A stretch of 64,000 nt of DNA from Diadema setosum (GCF_964275005.1 NC_092697.1:19504138-19568137); one strand, 5' to 3'; shown: positions 11,296 through 24,739, numbered from the stretch's first letter. Numbers and translations are program-made. Notes: generated by a model not told the origin, from the sequence alone.

Positions 11296-14110
11296 TAATC
11301 ATAACCTTGTGATAAATCTTGATAGATTTCTAAGTGCACATTGGCAATATTTAGATGATGCTGTAATCAGATTAAGTTCTATTCTCCTTTATTCTTTTAT
11401 TTATTATTTTGTTGTCTTCAACCCACTTTGAATGTGTCACGTATGATTCTTATAAACATGGGAACATGCACTCCATGTAAATGATAGGACTTTTCACAAA
11501 TTGACATAATTATTCAACCATCACTAGACTGTTCTGTTATAAGATGTTCTTTATCTAACTAAAATTGTAAATTATGATACGTGTATGTTCCCATGCAAAC
11601 TCACAACAAAATACAGAAATTTGAGTTCTTTTAATAATAATTCATTATGTCTCTAAATTCACGATTAAAGAAAGTGATTGCAATAAGGATGTCAAACATC
11701 GTATATTAAAATAATAGATTATTCATTTGTCTCCATCCGTAGTAACGCACGCAACTGCAGTGTGCAGTTTGTAGGCTGCTGTGAAAAAAAAATCACAGGC
11801 AGCCCAAGCAGGATTCGAACCCACGACCACTGGATTACTAGACCAGCGTCATAACCACTAGACCACCAGAGTGCCCTGGCGCTACCTTTACACATGAATA
11901 ATTAAGTATAGAAGGGCTTGGGGGCGCTTCGAAGTTTACTGCTCTTATTAAATATGTACATGTCATTTGCAACTCAACTAAAGATGATTAAACACACTGA
12001 AATTCTTACTTTAAATGATATTCATAATCTGTGTTTTTTTTCTTTAATAGCTTGGGATGTACACTTTATACACTGTATCGGTCTACATTTCGCCTACAAT
12101 ATGGAATTCTTTACTTCGAGACGTTTGTTTTTAACAAACAAAAAATTAAGAGTCCTTGAAAGGTGCTGTAAAACAGTGGTGTTTGTTTGTTTGTTTGTTT
12201 TTTGGTGGGGGGGGAGGGGAGTCAAATTAGCCTTGGCCCCTCTCCGCCGTCTTTTTTTTTTTTCCTTTAGCTGCATATTTTTTAGTCATCACATGAAAAT
12301 TCGTCTGCATCCACCCCGTAGTTTTGCTGATGACCTTTCTTTTTAATTATTTTAGCCACACACAATTTTGGCTGAATTTCCCCAACCCTCTTGTGAATTT
12401 GCTAGTACATGTACTAAAACACATTCTCAGAATGTGTTTATAGTACTGGTGGATTAAGGATTCACAGGGAGGGGGGGGGTCGGCCAAAATTTCTCTTTTC
12501 TCATAATACAAGCCTTCGGGGCGAAAGGCTGATATTATGGGCTTTCTACACACATTTTTAGATGCTAATTATTGGTTAACATGAGCATGATCATTTATGT
12601 TGTGATTAATTTGTTTCCTTATATATGTATGACTTCTATTAGAGACTTAATTGGCTTGGCACTCCTTACATCGACCTATTTTAGACACCCATTTCCCTCT
12701 CTCGTGCTTTTTCTCTACTGTCCTGTGAATAGTGTAACTACATGTACATGCAGTACCTCTTCTCTTTTGTATGATATACATCAAGTTTTTATCTGAGCAT
12801 ATGGGTGTTGCAGCACTCTCAAGCTTCATGCATATGCAGCAACATCTTTGAGTGGTCATATACATACTTGTAGTTATGCTTGATATATTAATTTGAGGAT
12901 GTTATTCTTTCTCTTGTATATGTTCCGTCCGCACTCTATAGATGTAAATGTACGATGTAAGATTTGGTGTGCATGTTCGAACTGTGTTCCTCTTTTTGTG
13001 AACACACAAGAACTGATATAATAATGAACTTGAATTACACATATTCTTGAATCTTGATTCCATCTCCATTTGCCATTGGATATGTATTGATTTATGGAGC
13101 TCTTCCACAATTGTTATCCTTCCCATTGTCATTACTCATCTCTGAATAATTCAAATTTGATATTCTATTGAGGACCTATGTTTCTTCGATTACATAATGT
13201 ACCTCTTCAATATATTGCTGCAAAAGGCATAATAAAACATGACCATTATTATATATTTAAAATGAAGCTTGAAATTCTGATAGTGTTGATATTCATGTAT
13301 TTTTAGGAGTTTATCAGTTTCGAAGAGTGCATGCAGGATGAGTTTATGTCTTTATATGATCAGGTGCAGCTATCATAGAATCTGTTGAGCAGGAAAGAGA
13401 AAGATGGAAAATGAGGAATTATGAGTGAATTTGCATGCGAGCCAAATGACAATAATGACACTGATAAAAATTGTGACAAAGTAAATGTCACAAATATGTG
13501 GAATAATAAGAAATAAAGAAATTAATATATTATTTCAGAGAAAGAAATAACAGAGTGCATGCATGAGTATGAAAGATGAGTAAATACAAGTAATTATTAC
13601 TGACTGGCACGTCTTTTTCCCAAGATTTAGCGGTATCCTTCATCTTAGAACAAACATTCATAATTACAGTGTATTATGAAAGAAGTGAACCGAATTTGAA
13701 TTAAAAATAATGTGAAAAAATGAAAAAGTAAGTTAATTAAGTAAAAAAAAAACACGGTAAAAAGTAAAAAAATATGAAACACAGTATACCGAATACATGT
13801 ATTACCATAGATGTCCAAATGCAAAAGTGTTAAATAATAATATATCCACAAAAAAAGGGGGGGGGGCAAAGAAATCTTTGGAACGATCAACCACAGCTAT
13901 AATAACAATACATGCGTGTACTAAATGAAGATGAAAACAATGACAACACTCTTTTTAGAACAATTAAGAGAAACTGGCTTGTATTATCATCTTAATTATC
14001 ACTAAATGTATTGTAATCATCACAACAATCATTACATGACAATTAATTTCAATTAATAAGGTTATTGTTGATAAGCAGGTATAGCCCTAATAGTATTTGT
14101 ATGTAAACAC
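11296..14110. other. No recognised gene
   Basis: Apart from the tRNA-like head at 11.8 kb and homopolymer runs (12208, 12470, 13857), I see no element. The ORFs here are short and without similarity I can recognise. Confidence 0.45.
11801..11880 (-). mobile_element. tRNA-like SINE head
   Basis: Minus strand: GTGGTCTAGTGGTTATGACG (box A), anticodon loop CTAGTAA, GGGTTCGAATCC (box B). Acceptor arms do not pair and the anticodon stem has a T-T mismatch, so a SINE head or tRNA relic is likely. Confidence 0.6.
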
Positions 14111-14114
14111 ATAC

Positions 14115-14515
14115 GAAAATGAAATAGCGACGGTTCGTAGATACACGCGTATTGCACGTTACCTATTGTACAGGCCCTACAGCGCGGGTCTCACGAACCG
14201 GCGTAATACAACTTACGTCGGTTCGTGGGACCCGCGCTTAAGTACATAACCTATGGTGCGCGCAAGAAACGATGGATTTACGAACCGACGCAGTGAGTTT
14301 GAAGACAGAAATATCGTAAATTTTTTGAATTCACACTAAAATTACACTATGGATAGGAAGAATAACTTCCACTCTCATCACCCTGTCAAAATTTTCACAC
14401 ACAAGACAGGAAAAGTCATTGAAAACGTTGTCTAAAACTTGTGAGATCTTTAAACGCGATTTTCTCAGAACTGCATTTTCGCTCAAAAACGAAATAGCGT
14501 CGGTTCGTGGTAATG
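14115..14515. repeat. Cluster of CACGAACCGACGC motifs, right
   Basis: Five copies in both orientations, at about 14126, 14192, 14214, 14278 and 14491. The outermost, ACGAAATAGCGTCGGTTCGT, is the inverted partner of the 7619 copy with its CTATTTCG flank. Confidence 0.8.
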
Positions 14516-14635
14516 CCGACGAAATATAATATTTTCCCCTTCAATTGCTCCCTTTTTGTTTTTAATCACCAAAACTTGGTTTGATATATCATAGAACCAT
14601 CCGTTTATCTGCTCTAGACTATAGGCCTACATCAT

Positions 14636-15955
14636 CATTATTATTATCATATTACTATTCTTATTAGGCCCCTTTTGTTATATTGTTATTATGATTATTA
14701 TTGTTATTTGGGAGGGGGATCATAGTCATTAGGTTTTATAAGTATTAGGCACCCATGGGAATTCACGGGTCTCAGGGCTTTGTTTTTTTTTCTTCTTTAA
14801 TATTTCTTCAACCACGTTTTGAGAGATGAAATACACAAAGAATATTTTTGTCTTCATTTTCTCCCTCATTTCTGTTTTCATAATCAAAACTTGGTTTGAT
14901 GGATCTAGAACAGCCCGTTTATCTCATTAATACTGTTAATTGTTTTTATTATCTTCATAATTATTATTATTATTATCATTATTATCATCATAATTGTAAT
15001 TGTAATTTTGTGGGAGGGGAGATCACAGTCATTCGGTTTTATTATTATTTTATATAATTCATTGACATGGGGATGAATCAAGGGAATTAAGGAAAAAAGT
15101 TTATCGGTTAAGGATAGTAAATCTTTTTTTTTTCGTCATATTAAGGTTACTCTACGACTGATAGACGTATCAAATAGCTTCATTATCATTGATATTTCAT
15201 TTTAAACATTAAAACAATCCAGTACCTGTTTGTGTCTCTTCCGCCCACTCTTAGTTATGGATCATAGCACCCCCTCCCCATTCATTTGCATTGGCCCATT
15301 GTATTATTATCATTATTTCAGTGTATTATTGTTATTGTTATTGTTATTATTATTACTAACATTATTATTGTTTAGGGGAATGGAGAGAGTAGAGTCATAG
15401 TATAGGGATGATCAACCAAGGGAGGCGGAAATGTTAGTTTGTTAAGAATTGTAAAAATTTGTTTCCCCCTTTTTCTGCTCTTTATAAAAAGCTTTTCTGA
15501 AGACAGTCCTTCGCAAGCTGTCCAAAAAACTTCTTCACTGCACTAACATACGTAATCTTGTGCTGAGCAGGACTACCCCAGTTGTGTTTTTGTTGCTATT
15601 GTACTGAGAGAACTAAAATATTTTCGTCTTCATTTGCTCTCTTCTTTTTGTTTTTATCACCAAACCCTGGTTTGATAGATCATAGAACCACCCGTTTATC
15701 TGCTTCAGACTGTACATTATTATTATTATAGTTTTCCCGGCCAATTTCGCACTTTTGTCAGTCCATTTGATAAAAGGTTCATTCAATTTAGCGAAAATCC
15801 TCGTCACTGCACATTCTGTCATTCAGACACAGGTACATTTTATCATCATTATTATCATTATTGTTATTATTATCATTATTATGAATATCACCATTAATAG
15901 TATGATTATTTTGTTATTGTTACCATTATTATCATTATTATTATTATTATTATTA

Positions 15956-16003
<48 letters not shown>

Positions 16004-16010
16004 TACCACT
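14636..16010 (+). repeat. Series of ATT/ATC microsatellites and module-2-like pieces
   Basis: ATT-rich runs at 14636-14705, 14940-15005, 15301-15372 and 15842-16010, separated by related ~300-bp blocks with CCAAAACTTGGTTTGAT (14570), AAAACTTGGTTTGATGG (14886) and CAAACCCTGGTTTGATAG (15662). No gene. Confidence 0.8.
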
Positions 16011-16169
16011 ATAATCTCCATTATCATTTATGGAGGGGGAGACCATATTATAGTCATCAGGTTTAATAAGTAGGCACCACAATAAAATAACAGCATTCGT
16101 TGTTTTCATTAGTGCACGCCAATGCCAATGGCGAACGTCACGGTACGTAAATGCCCCTGTATGACCTCG

Positions 16170-16360
16170 CCGTGTATTATACCATATGAGAGTCAATATC
16201 ACGCGAAAGCAGATAGTGTTTCGTGTAATCATCGTCAATACATACACAGGCGCAGGCCACACACTGGCATACCGTACCCACCCGAGAGTACATTGTGTGC
16301 GTGCGTGCGTGTCCGCCGGAATATGTCACAGATTTCGCTGCACCCATCATCATCATCATC
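16170..16360 (+). repeat. Module 1, copy 2
   Basis: Direct repeat of 5595-5800, about 10.5 kb away, followed by a (CAT)n run. Confidence 0.8.
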
Positions 16361-16559
16361 ATCAACTTCGCGTTATATATATATAGAATGTATAGGAAGT
16401 AATGATTGTAGATAGATAGATAGATAGATAGAGAGACAGATAGAGGTGTGCCCAGGAAAAACAGCATATTACACTGTACGACACAGATTTGTTATATCAC
16501 GCAGTAAGAGCAAGAAGATGTCAGTAATAGTTAATTTTGGTATATATGTATATGTGTAT

Positions 16560-17240
16560 ACTGTATATTTTGTGTTATGTGCCTAGGGACAAGTGGCAAC
16601 ACATCATTTACTCTTTATCTGTACCCGGGTTCCATGCCTCCTATTGTGATTGCTTGTAAACCAGCTGAAGGAGTTAAAGACCGGCAATGACCACGAGAAT
16701 GCTCATTCTATCGTACTTTTAAACAATCCTCCACTGACACACTTGTATGAACACTGAACCTGATTCTTTATACCATCGGACCCTACCCTACTCCTGCCTG
16801 ACATGCACCACCGCACACACACCTTCCCTCCCAATATATCACATGATCACTCTCATCCCGCCAGACAGCCACAAGACAACCCAAAAAACACACACACGTC
16901 TGCTTAGCAGGTAACTACATTACTAAGTTTAGTTAATATGATATGCGTTGAATATTTTCTATTGTATAATATGTCTGTATGTTCCATATACCCATTATAC
17001 ATTTACTTACAGTTATACATTGTTGAATGTTTTGCAATTGCTAAATATGTTGCCAAGTATGCTATGAAGCTGTTAACTCATGCTGAAATTGTATTCAATG
17101 TATTATGTTCATTACTCCATAATGATCTGTCATGCTCAAAACATCTATTTCATTTCATAAACAGACAATAAAGCTGAAGAAAACCGAAGGTCGAAAGCTT
17201 CCCACCAGCCGGCTTCCTGCAACATCTTTTGTCATCCTTA
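16560..17240 (+). mobile_element. Possible Penelope-like element 3' part
   Basis: Contains CAATAAAGCTGAAGAAAACC then GAAGGTCGAAAGCTTCC, resembling the CTGAAGAAGGCC...GGCCGAAAG motif near Penelope-like element ends, which in that group is linked to hammerhead-ribozyme folds. No RT or GIY-YIG domain is present here. Confidence 0.3.
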
Positions 17241-18599
17241 CATTGTCTCGACTATAATTCTTCCTAAGATGACAGAGGCGTACGGTACGAGTATCAGCAT
17301 CATCGCACTATATATATATATATATATGCAGTATATTTATAATGTGTATAAAAATCACATAGTTAGAACACAAAGTATAACGCTTGACTGCCAGGCTACT
17401 ACTTTTTGGATTAATGTTTTATTTTAATGTTGACGAGATACACAACATTTCCTTTATTAAGAATGACTAAACTCGGATGGTAACATCATCCTAAAGTCGA
17501 GCATATATCAAACCACAACGTGCCAACCACACACACATACACACACACACACCCACAAATAAAATCATTTCTGCATTATTTACCTAAATTTAGACGACAT
17601 AATTTATCAAGACTGACAAATTAGGGGATTCCGTTCAATGCTTGATTGGGGGCGATTGGTCATGTAACTTTTGAGATGTTTATCAAAGGACAGAGTTGCG
17701 AGGAGAAAGAAAGAAAGAAAAAAAAAAGACTTACCGAATTCTTATCACTTACCAAAGATTCGAATAAATGTTACATGTACATGTAATTTTAAAGTCCAGG
17801 GAAACTGTAAAAGAAACACTTAAAGCGCAAAGTGTCTGCTAAAGGCTAACACATCGACAGCTGGGAAAAAGGATATGTAAGCTACTGCTCTACATGAACA
17901 AAGTTACGTAAACTGGCATTTCGAAAAAAAAATGACTGCCAAAGATGTAACTCCTAAACCGCTCTTCTTCTACGAGGTTAACTTCAATCAACTTTTTTGT
18001 CAGTGATGACGTCATCTAATCGGAACCATTAATTTGATGGATTTGGAGCAAAAGACTAATGATAAAATAAAGCTCGGTTATATCTTGGTGTAAATTGGTA
18101 AGAATGACCGAGATACGCTGAAATTTGAAATATTTTGACGGCATTTTGATTTTTTTTTTAAGTTCATACAGGAATGTGATATTCTAAATTTTTGTTCAGC
18201 ATCAATAAACCCACCAAATAACATCTACAAGTCATCAGCTTTCAGCATATGAAAATCAAAATGGGAGATGCGGGTAATTTTCCATCCAAAGGAGCTGTAA
18301 CAGATTACGCCTTGCATTTTTCCGCTCATTTTCACAGTATATCCCCATCGACGCATGGGCGGAATTTCAGTTTGACGGGCCCGGGTGACGTCATATCAAG
18401 ACTTAAAATTTTGTGAATATATCCTCCTGGATATTATAAATCTATTCCGTGTGAATTATTTTTTTTTTTTGCTATGCGTATGCGCATATAAGTGTAAACA
18501 ACGCGAGCATGGACAAGAGAGTTCAAAAATATTGAAATGTTCAAAGTGGTCTGAAACGTATGCAAAATTATTCTTATGTCATTTTAAACATTACAAAAG
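17241..18599. other. No recognised gene
   Basis: Contains (TA)n at 17309-17328, CA-rich tract near 17525-17555 and TGACGTCA-type sites (18004, 18387) like those in family D. Confidence 0.4.
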
Positions 18600-19725
18600 A
18601 CAAGGCAAGTGCCATAATGTGTCTCGCCCATTCACGTACAAGAAATTGTACGCGAATGGGATATAACAGATAAAAAAGAGAGATATAACAGATAAAAAGA
18701 GATATAAAAGGGTACAAAAATTATGGTAAAAGAGAAACGTGCCATAAAAACTGAACATTGGGCCCTTAAAGTTCGTTGACCCCTGCCTGTGACATTTGAC
18801 CTTGTGGTGACCATCCACTCCCCAAGGGACATCTACCCATTCAAGTTTGGTCACAAACGGACCTGTGGATCAAAAGTTATGATCCATAATAGAAACACGC
18901 TATAAAAACTTAACATTGGGCTCAAAAAGTTCGTTGACCCATGCTTGTGACCATTGACTTTGTGGTGACCATCCACTTCCCAAGGGACATCTACCATCCA
19001 AGTTTAGTCACAAATGGAGTTATGGATCAAAAGTTATGACCCATAATAGAAACGCACAATAAAAACTTAACATTCGGCTCTAAAAGTTCGTTGACCCCTG
19101 TTTGTGACCTTTGACTTTGTGGTGACCATCCACTTCCCAAAGGACATCTACCATCCAAGTTTAGTCACAAATGGAGTTATGGATCAAAAGTTATGACCCA
19201 TAATAGATACGGGCCATAAAAACTTAACATTGGACTCTAAAAGTTCGTTGACCCATCCTTGTGACCATTGACCTTATGTCCCATAATAGAAACGGGCCAT
19301 AAAAACTTAACATTGGGCTCTAAAAGTTCGTTAACCCATCCTTGTGACCATTGACCTTGTGGTGATCATCCACTCTCCAAGGGACATCTACCATCCAAGT
19401 TTGGTCACAAATGGAGTTATGGATCAAAAGTTATGACCCATAATAGAAACGCGCCATAAAAACTTAACATTGGGCTCTAAAGTTCATTGACCCCTGCCTG
19501 TGAGCTTTGACTTTAAGGTGACCTTCATATATGGTAAAATGTGAAACTTTGTATGACCCCTCTTCCCTCGAAGTTTGATTGCAATTGAAGCCCAGAGTAA
19601 AGAGTTATTGAAGTTTTTGTAGCGTTACGGACAGGAGACGGACGGACGGACGACGGACGGAAAGACGCCGCAGGCGATCCCTTAGTCTCCGCTCACCTCC
19701 GGTGGGCTCGACAAAAATGACGCAC
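18600..19725 (+). repeat. Family C repeat with internal ~160-bp satellite
   Basis: From 18738 to about 19500, units containing CATAAAAACTTAACATTGGG, TTCGTTGACCC and GGGACATCTACCATCCAAG recur every 155-160 bp (starts near 18738, 18898, 19055, 19212, then a deleted short unit, then 19449). It ends with GACGGACGGACGACGGACGG, a CTCACCTCCGGTGGGCTCG hairpin and AAAAA. Near the start is the hairpin CCCATTCACGTACAA...TTGTACGCGAATGGG (18628-18661). Confidence 0.85.
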
Positions 19726-20775
19726 ACGTACACTTTTTTGTTTTTGTTTTTGTTTGGTATTTTCATTATGCACACACCATGCGTAATGTACTCTATCAAT
19801 TTTCATTGCAAAGAAATATTAAGTAATGGAGATATTCAGTATAAGGAATTGCACGATTTTAGTAAATGGCGTCATACTGAGGTCACGTTTGAGTGATCAC
19901 ATCGAAAAAAAAAAGTTGCATCATCCTCAGATCATGAAAAATAAGTGTTGTGGGTGTCAAGTGATAGGACAGTGAACCTTTTGAGATAATCGATGAACAA
20001 TATCTGTACATAAGGAAATAAGTAGAGGATAAAGAATTCGTACAGAAACAGGTGATCCGTATTCCCAAACGAAAAACACATCATAAAAATATGCAGTCAG
20101 TCTCGTACGCAAGGAATCTCCACCATATGAAGTGCAATGTGCATACGTACAATGTATTCAATATGTCGCCCCAAAAATATAGTAGGCCTATAATCTCTGT
20201 CAAGGCTCACAAATTGATGCAAAGGTCACTTCACAACATGACTACATTACTGAGGATATCTGTCAATATCATAAACATAAAAAAGATCATGTTTATTATG
20301 TGACGAAGACGATAAAAAAAAAATAAGTTAGCCACTCATCGCAGCATGCACAATACAAATGTACGTTCTAAACTTACAAGAAAAGAACCTGAGCTGCAAA
20401 ACTGTTCCTAAGCTGCTCTTTTTTCTTTCAGTTGATAGCAGGTCTTCCCTTCTGATCTTCCCGCAATATCACAAATGCATATTTCTTAACATTTGATTCA
20501 CTTGAACAGCAATTATCATAATTGTAAGATGAACGTTTTGGACCCATTTATTGGGAACAAAGAAACAAAAAAACAAACAAGATTTGCGGTGTGCCAAATT
20601 GTGTCATTTAGATAAAGTACCTGGCATGATTATCTCTGTAGACTTGTATTTCTGTTTAAATGGTGTGTTTTTTGTTTGTTTGTTTTTTTGTCTCAAAAGA
20701 AAGGGTTTCTCATTGCAGATTTCCTCTTTTAAGCTCATCAATAAAATCACTTTCATTATCGGGAGTCTTTTGATG

Positions 20776-21180
20776 TCATTAGTCGTGGTCACACTGGCAA
20801 AAGATCATAAAGTTTAAGACCGCAGTCTTTAATATCTCAAAATTTTGTTAGAGCAAACTTCCCTCGAAACTTCTCACCAAACTTCTCGCGAAATTTCCCG
20901 GGCCTCCGCCAATCTTCTCGATCTTTGGGCAGTGTGAACGCTAGGAACTGCTACTTCGCGATATTTGACCACCACCTGTTTGCGGTCATTGTCACGGTCA
21001 TCGTGAGGTACAGTTGTCCATTGTTACGCCAGACGACGCACTTTTTCTTATTTCTTGCTCATGCCTACCAGTGACCCAAACTTCGAGAACATACAGACCA
21101 AAAGGTTTGGCTGCCTAAGTGACGGACGACCAAAGAGTCTTCGCAATCTTTTGTCAGTGTGAAAACGGCTAACGACTTGT
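20776..21180. mobile_element. Candidate non-autonomous TIR element
   Basis: Left GGTCACACTGGCAAAAGATC is mirrored by the complement of GATC/AATCTTTTGTCAGTGTGAAA on the right, with AGTCGT just outside on each side. No ORF inside. The superfamily is not assigned. Confidence 0.5.
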
Positions 21181-21239
21181 TCTGCTATAAACTTAGTGTA
21201 TTTCTTGATGAAATACTAATGAATAGATGTTCATTATAA

Positions 21240-21252
21240 TCGTTATCATTAT

Positions 21253-21298
<46 letters not shown>

Positions 21299-21367
21299 CA
21301 TTATTATTATTATCATCATCATCATCATCATCATCAGTATAAGAGCCCAGAATGGAGTCAGCCACAT

Positions 21368-21403
<36 letters not shown>
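21240..21403 (+). repeat. (ATT)n, (ATC)n and (CT)n microsatellites
   Basis: ATT run 21252-21320, CATCAT run to 21337, then CT repeats 21371-21403. A second CT run is at 22778-22806. Confidence 0.95.
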
Positions 21404-21408
<5 letters not shown>

Positions 21409-21429
21409 AAAAGGAGGATTATCGGTAAG

Positions 21430-21780
21430 ATTCTGTTATCAGTACATCATTCAGTTCATTCTCTATCCCCGTATAATTCCTGCGAGACTCTATTCCCAAA
21501 AACAACCCAACACGAAGTTTACGTTCATCATCAGAAGCACTGTTATACTCCGAACACCAGAAATGAAAATTATAAGGTTGGAGGTATTGTGTTTTCTCCG
21601 TTTATGGGACCAAAAACTGTGGAATGAGTTACCTATTCAGTTACGCCAACTGTCATCTACAGAAACATTCCAATCCAAGCTTATAACGTATGTTTTTTTT
21701 TCCCTCACACTGAGAATTATACATGTATATCTGCAATCAATAATGTTTAGAAAATAATCTTTTCATATTACTTTGCATAC
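21430..21780 (+). mobile_element. LINE 3'-terminal fragment
   Basis: Encodes NTRNENYKVGGI, then LWNELPIQLRQLSSTETF, matching the C-terminal end of LINE reverse transcriptases. A frame change lies between the two parts. Confidence 0.75.
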
Positions 21781-21966
21781 ACATACATATACTTTTCTTT
21801 TGCACCTTTGCTCATATGATATCAATATCTTTCACACATTTCCTTACTACAGACTCCAAAAGGACAGGTGCTCATTCATTTCAGTATGTTAACACTAATT
21901 CTTCTTAATAGGAGACTGCCTTGATTCAAAAGTTAATTGCACTTCTGGAAAACAAAAAACAATAAC

Positions 21967-22065
21967 AAAACAAGAGATTCAGTGGGTCTAGCGCTTACCT
22001 GTTCATCGCAAGTTCACCTTCCACACACCCTTGCAGACTATTACCTGAGGAAAACATAGCAACCT
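21967..22065 (+). repeat. Family B 5' end fragment
   Basis: ACAAGAGATTCAGTGGGTCT then AGCGCTTACCTGTTCATCGC matches the 5' end of the 41229 copy; it ends after roughly 100 bp. Confidence 0.55.
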
Positions 22066-22775
22066 TTATTGTGGTACGGTGTGTCACTGACACAGCTCTT
22101 TTCACAGCAGTTTTGTGCTAAGATGAATTATATAATTTATATATATATATAAACATGTTTATATGTATTTCATTTTAGGGTTCATTAGGTTACACGAAAT
22201 CAGAAACTGATGAGGTTCAAATTTGCCCGACCCTCATGGGGGGGGGGGGGGTTAGACATCTATCATGGGACCCCCTACAATGAGGCGTGTCATTACTTGC
22301 ATGAACTGTTTCACAAAACTTGAGTTGCTTTTAGAACATTAATTTTTCCTAAACGGTAAATGGATACTTAGGTAAACCCTCCTATCAATCAGCTCCATAT
22401 CCTACCACACCCCCGTCACCCCAATTTGCGCACCTTTGTCATTGTTTAACCAACAGTTCTAAAGTGACACATATACAAACGATTAAAGTACTTTTATTGC
22501 AATTATGATATATTTACTAGTTCATTTCTAATTACGAAGAGACAGAAACAACCACAGAGAAAACCTGCATGTATACACACAGCTACGCCCTCTCCCCCAA
22601 CACACACCAAATACTGACAGACAAGCATGCCCGCTTTTATATTTTATATTCACTTTGAATTCAGTACGTTAGATATACTCAGAGGGAACATTCAACATTC
22701 TCATTGGCAATTATATAGCACTAATATTTAGAACAATGTGTACAATGCACACACACATACACACACACAAACACA

Positions 22776-22810
<35 letters not shown>

Positions 22811-23241
22811 ATCCTCCCACAAGTACATGCTCATACACAACCGAATACACCCAATATTCACAGATAAGCGCGCACGCTCGCACACATTCTTACATATAAT
22901 TATGCTGATATGTAAGGACAAGCTTTCTTATTTCCAGCACTTTTGTAGTAGAAGGTAGTTGGTCCAAGGTCTTCACAAGTTTGATGGAATAACGAAACGT
23001 ATTTTACAGCACTGTTCCCTGATTTCCAAAAGATAAGCATAATCATTTAGCCAATGGCAAATCCAGATTTTAACATTCCATTTGATTCTAGTCTTGAAAG
23101 GCTTAGAGAAGAAAAAAAGTTATTTTCTTTCTATATTTCTTTCATTACAATAGTGAGTGTCGAGAACCTAATGTAATCAAGTCTTTGACCGAGCAACTCA
23201 GGAGAAAGAAATCCCTGCCCGATTCTCCTGCCATGGCTGTT
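22066..23241. other. No recognised gene
   Basis: G-run at 22239-22250 and CA/CT microsatellites near 22747-22806 only. Confidence 0.4.
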
Positions 23242-23616
23242 TAAAGGTATCGTATAGTTTTGGTTGAGACCTAATTTCAGGTTTCTGACATTCTTTGGTG
23301 AGATAATGAGAAACTTCTTATGAAATATGAAAGAGCATGTAATTTCATGTGGAATTCAGCATTTATTTGATGAAAATTGGTTTTGAAATGGCTGAGATAT
23401 CCACAAAAAAAAGCGATTCTAATTAAGTGTGGGACCCACACTTTATCACGATATTGTTTTTGGATGTTTCAGTCATTCCAAACCCGATTTTCATCAAATA
23501 AACTTTGAATTCCTCCTAACATGGCATGCTCTGTACTATATCATAAGTGTTTTCTTGGTATCTCGCAAAAAGTTAAAAGCCCAATTCTCATCTCCACCAA
23601 TACTGTACCATTCCTT
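23242..23616. mobile_element. MITE family M, copy 1
   Basis: Same architecture as 43917-44310: TAAAGGTATCGTATAGTTTT and GGTTGAGA on the left, TACTGTACCATTCCTTTA on the right, with shared inner ATATGAAAGAGCATGTAATT and AATGGCTGAGATATCC. More diverged than copy 2. Confidence 0.75.
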
Positions 23617-23619
23617 TAA

Positions 23620-24010
23620 GCAAAGGAGGACCTGGGCGACATCCGTAAAGAAAGGATCTGTTAGACCTAAACGATCAAAGACTGACCTTAAGGAAAAGGT
23701 GTGTTTATTCTATCAATGCGGCTTCTGCTCGAAGACTGTTCAGAAACATCGTGTGATTCTGATTACAATGGGGCAAGAAGGAGACCCAGGATGACCAAGT
23801 AAGAATTTGCGTAGCAGACCTAGCAGTTGTTGATACTTCAGCCTTTGAAAAATATCACAAACACTGTCTCAGCAGGACAACACATACTCACACATTAAGT
23901 GATGAGCAACTCATTCTCGTTGTTAAAACTACCATCAATTATGATGTCACACTAAACATTAGTCAGGTCAATGATGCTTACTTGTCAATCCTGAAGAGAT
24001 ATTACACAGA
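23620..24010 (+). pseudogene. Remnant of an uncharacterised invertebrate ORF
   Basis: KGSVRPKRSKTDLKEKVCLF, CGFCSKTVQKHR, then in a later frame TSAFEKYHKHCL and DEQLILVVKTTINYDVTLNI. The pattern Cys cluster followed by A-x-Y-H-x-x-C-L recalls transposon-associated ORFs of marine invertebrates. Stops and shifts interrupt it. Weak identification. Confidence 0.4.
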
Positions 24011-24739
24011 GGATAATTAGACTAAAACTATCATACATACATAAAAAAGAAAAGCTTATTGACGTCTTCAGATCAGTGCGACGCATTGAACCAAAAAAAA
24101 CTTGTCAAATTGAATGTATCAACAAAGCTATCGATCTTAGTCTTTCAATGACGGATGATAGGTAACCTGCACAATGTGCCTGGCATACGGCCACATGAAT
24201 ATATGCAAATGCCCGGTTGGTCATTTCCATGTACTCGTATCTCTGATGATCTCAATGATCTATCATCCAATTTTTCCTAAACCACCTCCTGTATGGTATT
24301 TATGTTGTTAAAGTGTCTGGAGTGCGGAACCAATTAGGAGTAAGCAAAACAGCTGATGTAGCTTGTCATTTTCAATTCCGACACACTGATACTGATCGGC
24401 AAGTAAAATATCAACTAAAGAAAAATCATGGAAATGTCAATAATATCTAAACATCCTTGTCGAACAGATTACCTCTTGCTATCCACTCTCGAGTTCGTGA
24501 AAAGAACCTCAACGACATCCCCAAAGGTACTGGACCTACAATGAGGAAAAAACCCAACATCATCAGACATTGCAGTGAGGTCTAATGAACTTAAACTACG
24601 CCATCTAATGGAGCTACACTGCATAGACAATCCTTTCGAGAGTACACAGTTCAAGAATCTGGATGGAACAAACATGGAACGACAGTCATTGAATATAATC
24701 CTGATATTAACTTAGCTCTATTATCGCTTCTGGTTCTAG

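Noticed and set aside
15755..16066. Long Leu/Ile-rich ORFs over ATT repeats
   Set aside because: Microsatellite translations in both strands.
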